Part shown: piece after piece, positions 62,743 to 64,000 of the stretch | How positions within the stretch are numbered: position 1 is the stretch's first letter | Layout: each line of letters opens with the position of its first letter | Assembly: GCF_910592395.1 (NCBI RefSeq) | Contig: NC_088309.1 | Location: forward strand, 12,404,599 to 12,468,598 | DNA: 64,000 nucleotides | Direction of reading: 5' to 3' | Source of the DNA: Lineus longissimus | Taxonomy: Eukaryota; Nemertea; Pilidiophora; Heteronemertea; Lineidae | Position numbers and translations under genes: made by a program | Notes under the pieces: model-generated | Database searches by the model: none | Seen by the model: the letters and a program-made list of their open reading frames with translations, nothing else | What the model was told of the DNA's origin: nothing

Positions 62743-62837
62743 GGTAGGAGGGGCTCCATAATTGAGTCACTAGAAACGTGGTCTTCTTGCAGGTTTTGCC
62801 TCAGAAGTAGCAAAAGAGGCGGCCCCTCCTCCCTACC
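62743..62837. repeat. Inverted repeat flanking ~67 bp
   Basis: GGTAGGAGGGGC (62743-62754) and its inverted partner within 62822-62837 (one small insertion) enclose a short AT/GC-mixed segment. It may be a tiny MITE. No clear target duplication is seen. Confidence 0.4.
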
Positions 62838-64000
62838 ATAAAGCTAGCTCCAGCCCGACCTTACATGTAGCATGTTAGGGCATAGTATGCGTCAGTAGAT
62901 GGGGCAAACTTCACTTGGTTTTAGGCATTTCCAATGGACTGTCCCCTACCTTCTGATACTGTTTCTATTCACAGTATTGGTGGTCGTTTATCTCGCCTTA
63001 TAGCCATTCCTGGGAATCTCGTGTTTACTGCAAGATTAAATCATTGTCGGCCGAACACTTCCCATGGTCATTGTTCATTCATCAAATGGCTCGATAAAAT
63101 TTGCCCATGCTTGTTGCGCGAGATTTCTTACGTCAAAGCAGCGATTGTGATCTATGGTGTCAGCCAGTTAGCGACCATATCAGCACCACTGCCCATAACT
63201 CTGCAGGATGGCTAGAATAATTTTACCATTATTTTCAACTGGATATGATGTAGCAATTGAGTATGCATTGCTACACATCACTACTGTGTCCAGAGTTGCC
63301 GTGATTGAGAGGATGAGACCGAGATATCTTCTTTTGGCTTATTGCTAATGGTTTCAGCTGGTATTGTGACCAACATAACCATCTTGGAAACCTGTTGGTT
63401 CTATCTCTGATGGCCGCCAAAATCGCAGAATACTAAGCAAGGAAATGTACTGAATTAAACTCAGTGAGGATGTGACGAATATTTGCCTTTACATGTTGCC
63501 AAGTTCCGGCCAAGTGAAGGTTATGTAATGTATGTTCTTTCCTTGACGTTACCAGTCCTCATCTTTGAACCCCAGAATTCCTGAAAAGGAAATCATTCGT
63601 ATATGTCAAGAACTTTATCGAGATTCTTGTATTTTGAAACAGACCTCATTGAACAAACCGGTTGCTTCAGTTGGCTGTGAACATCCTTTTTATGTGGACG
63701 GTTAGGATTAAGCTTAGCGTTTCTATGGTTGAATCATGCTCTTCTGTCGTTCTTTCACTGTGCGTTGTTGCTTGGAGAAAAGACAGCTTATCTGTTCATT
63801 CACACAACCAGCTTAGTGATAAATCTCTGTTATCATATCCTTAAAAAAAGAAGAGGAATAATGAGACAGAAAAAGACATGCTGAGATGTTTTGGGCTTTG
63901 CCTCAGATGTTTTGGGATAGAGTTCAGATGACAGGATGCATTCTATTGCCCTCCTGAAAAGTACAGATGACCTAACAGTTCCTTTCCTTACTGACCATGG

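Larger units (their letters stand above)
57166..64000. other. Non-coding, nothing recognised
   Basis: AT-rich DNA with short random open frames, the C18 run and the small inverted repeat at 62.7-62.8 kb. No exon or RNA gene could be supported. Confidence 0.5.

Overview
The window looks like nuclear DNA of an invertebrate animal, probably marine; the lineage cannot be fixed from the sequence. It is AT-rich and almost gene-empty. It has spliceosomal signals (a pyrimidine tract then AG; GTAAG donors), tRNA-derived SINE-like repeats, TA-flanked MITEs, long minisatellites and one tyrosine-recombinase retrotransposon. I see no bacterial operons, no tRNA or rRNA genes and no CRISPR array. Most open frames outside the retrotransposon are short and have no recognisable domain or family, so I treat them as chance.

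The only host coding sequence I can support is small. At 40578-40626 and 40681-40729 lie two tandem 49-nt exons on the plus strand, 54 nt apart. Both have textbook splice sites and both encode the same RNA-recognition-motif (RRM) segment, IEECVLMYDKNTQRNRG and IEECVLMHDKTTDRNRG. The segment covers beta-2, the beta-2/beta-3 loop and the first residues of RNP1, and it is closest to RRM2 of Musashi-type proteins. Because 49 and 98 are not multiples of 3 and the intron between them is very short, exactly one of the two must be used: they look like mutually exclusive exons. The neighbouring exons were not found, so the rest of the window is best read as very large introns of this gene, possibly with intergenic DNA.

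The largest feature is a nearly complete DIRS-type retrotransposon at 30436-36996, in the same orientation as the exon pair and about 3.6 kb upstream of it. It carries a Gag-like ORF1. A second frame holds reverse transcriptase, most of RNase H and a tyrosine recombinase with R-HxxR-W-Y catalytic residues. A third, +1-shifted frame holds the end of RNase H and the methyltransferase-like region. The element has 171-bp inverted terminal repeats (170/171 identical) and a 98-bp internal complementary region that matches both outer ends joined together, as expected for the circular intermediate. This fixes the element ends to within 6 bp.

The rest is repeats and featureless DNA. There are two copies of a ~164-bp TA-flanked MITE (11.0 and 39.7 kb) and two SINE-like elements (23.7 and 39.9 kb). 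A 40-bp minisatellite with a 120-bp higher-order period lies at 25.3-26.0 kb, a second ~40-bp array at 56.1-56.6 kb, and degenerate or short tandem duplications at 27.2, 41.9, 45.2, 48.1 and 56.8 kb. Several strong inverted repeats occur, the best being a 25-bp perfect stem at 52.6 kb. A possible decayed coding stretch lies on the minus strand at about 5.8-7.0 kb.
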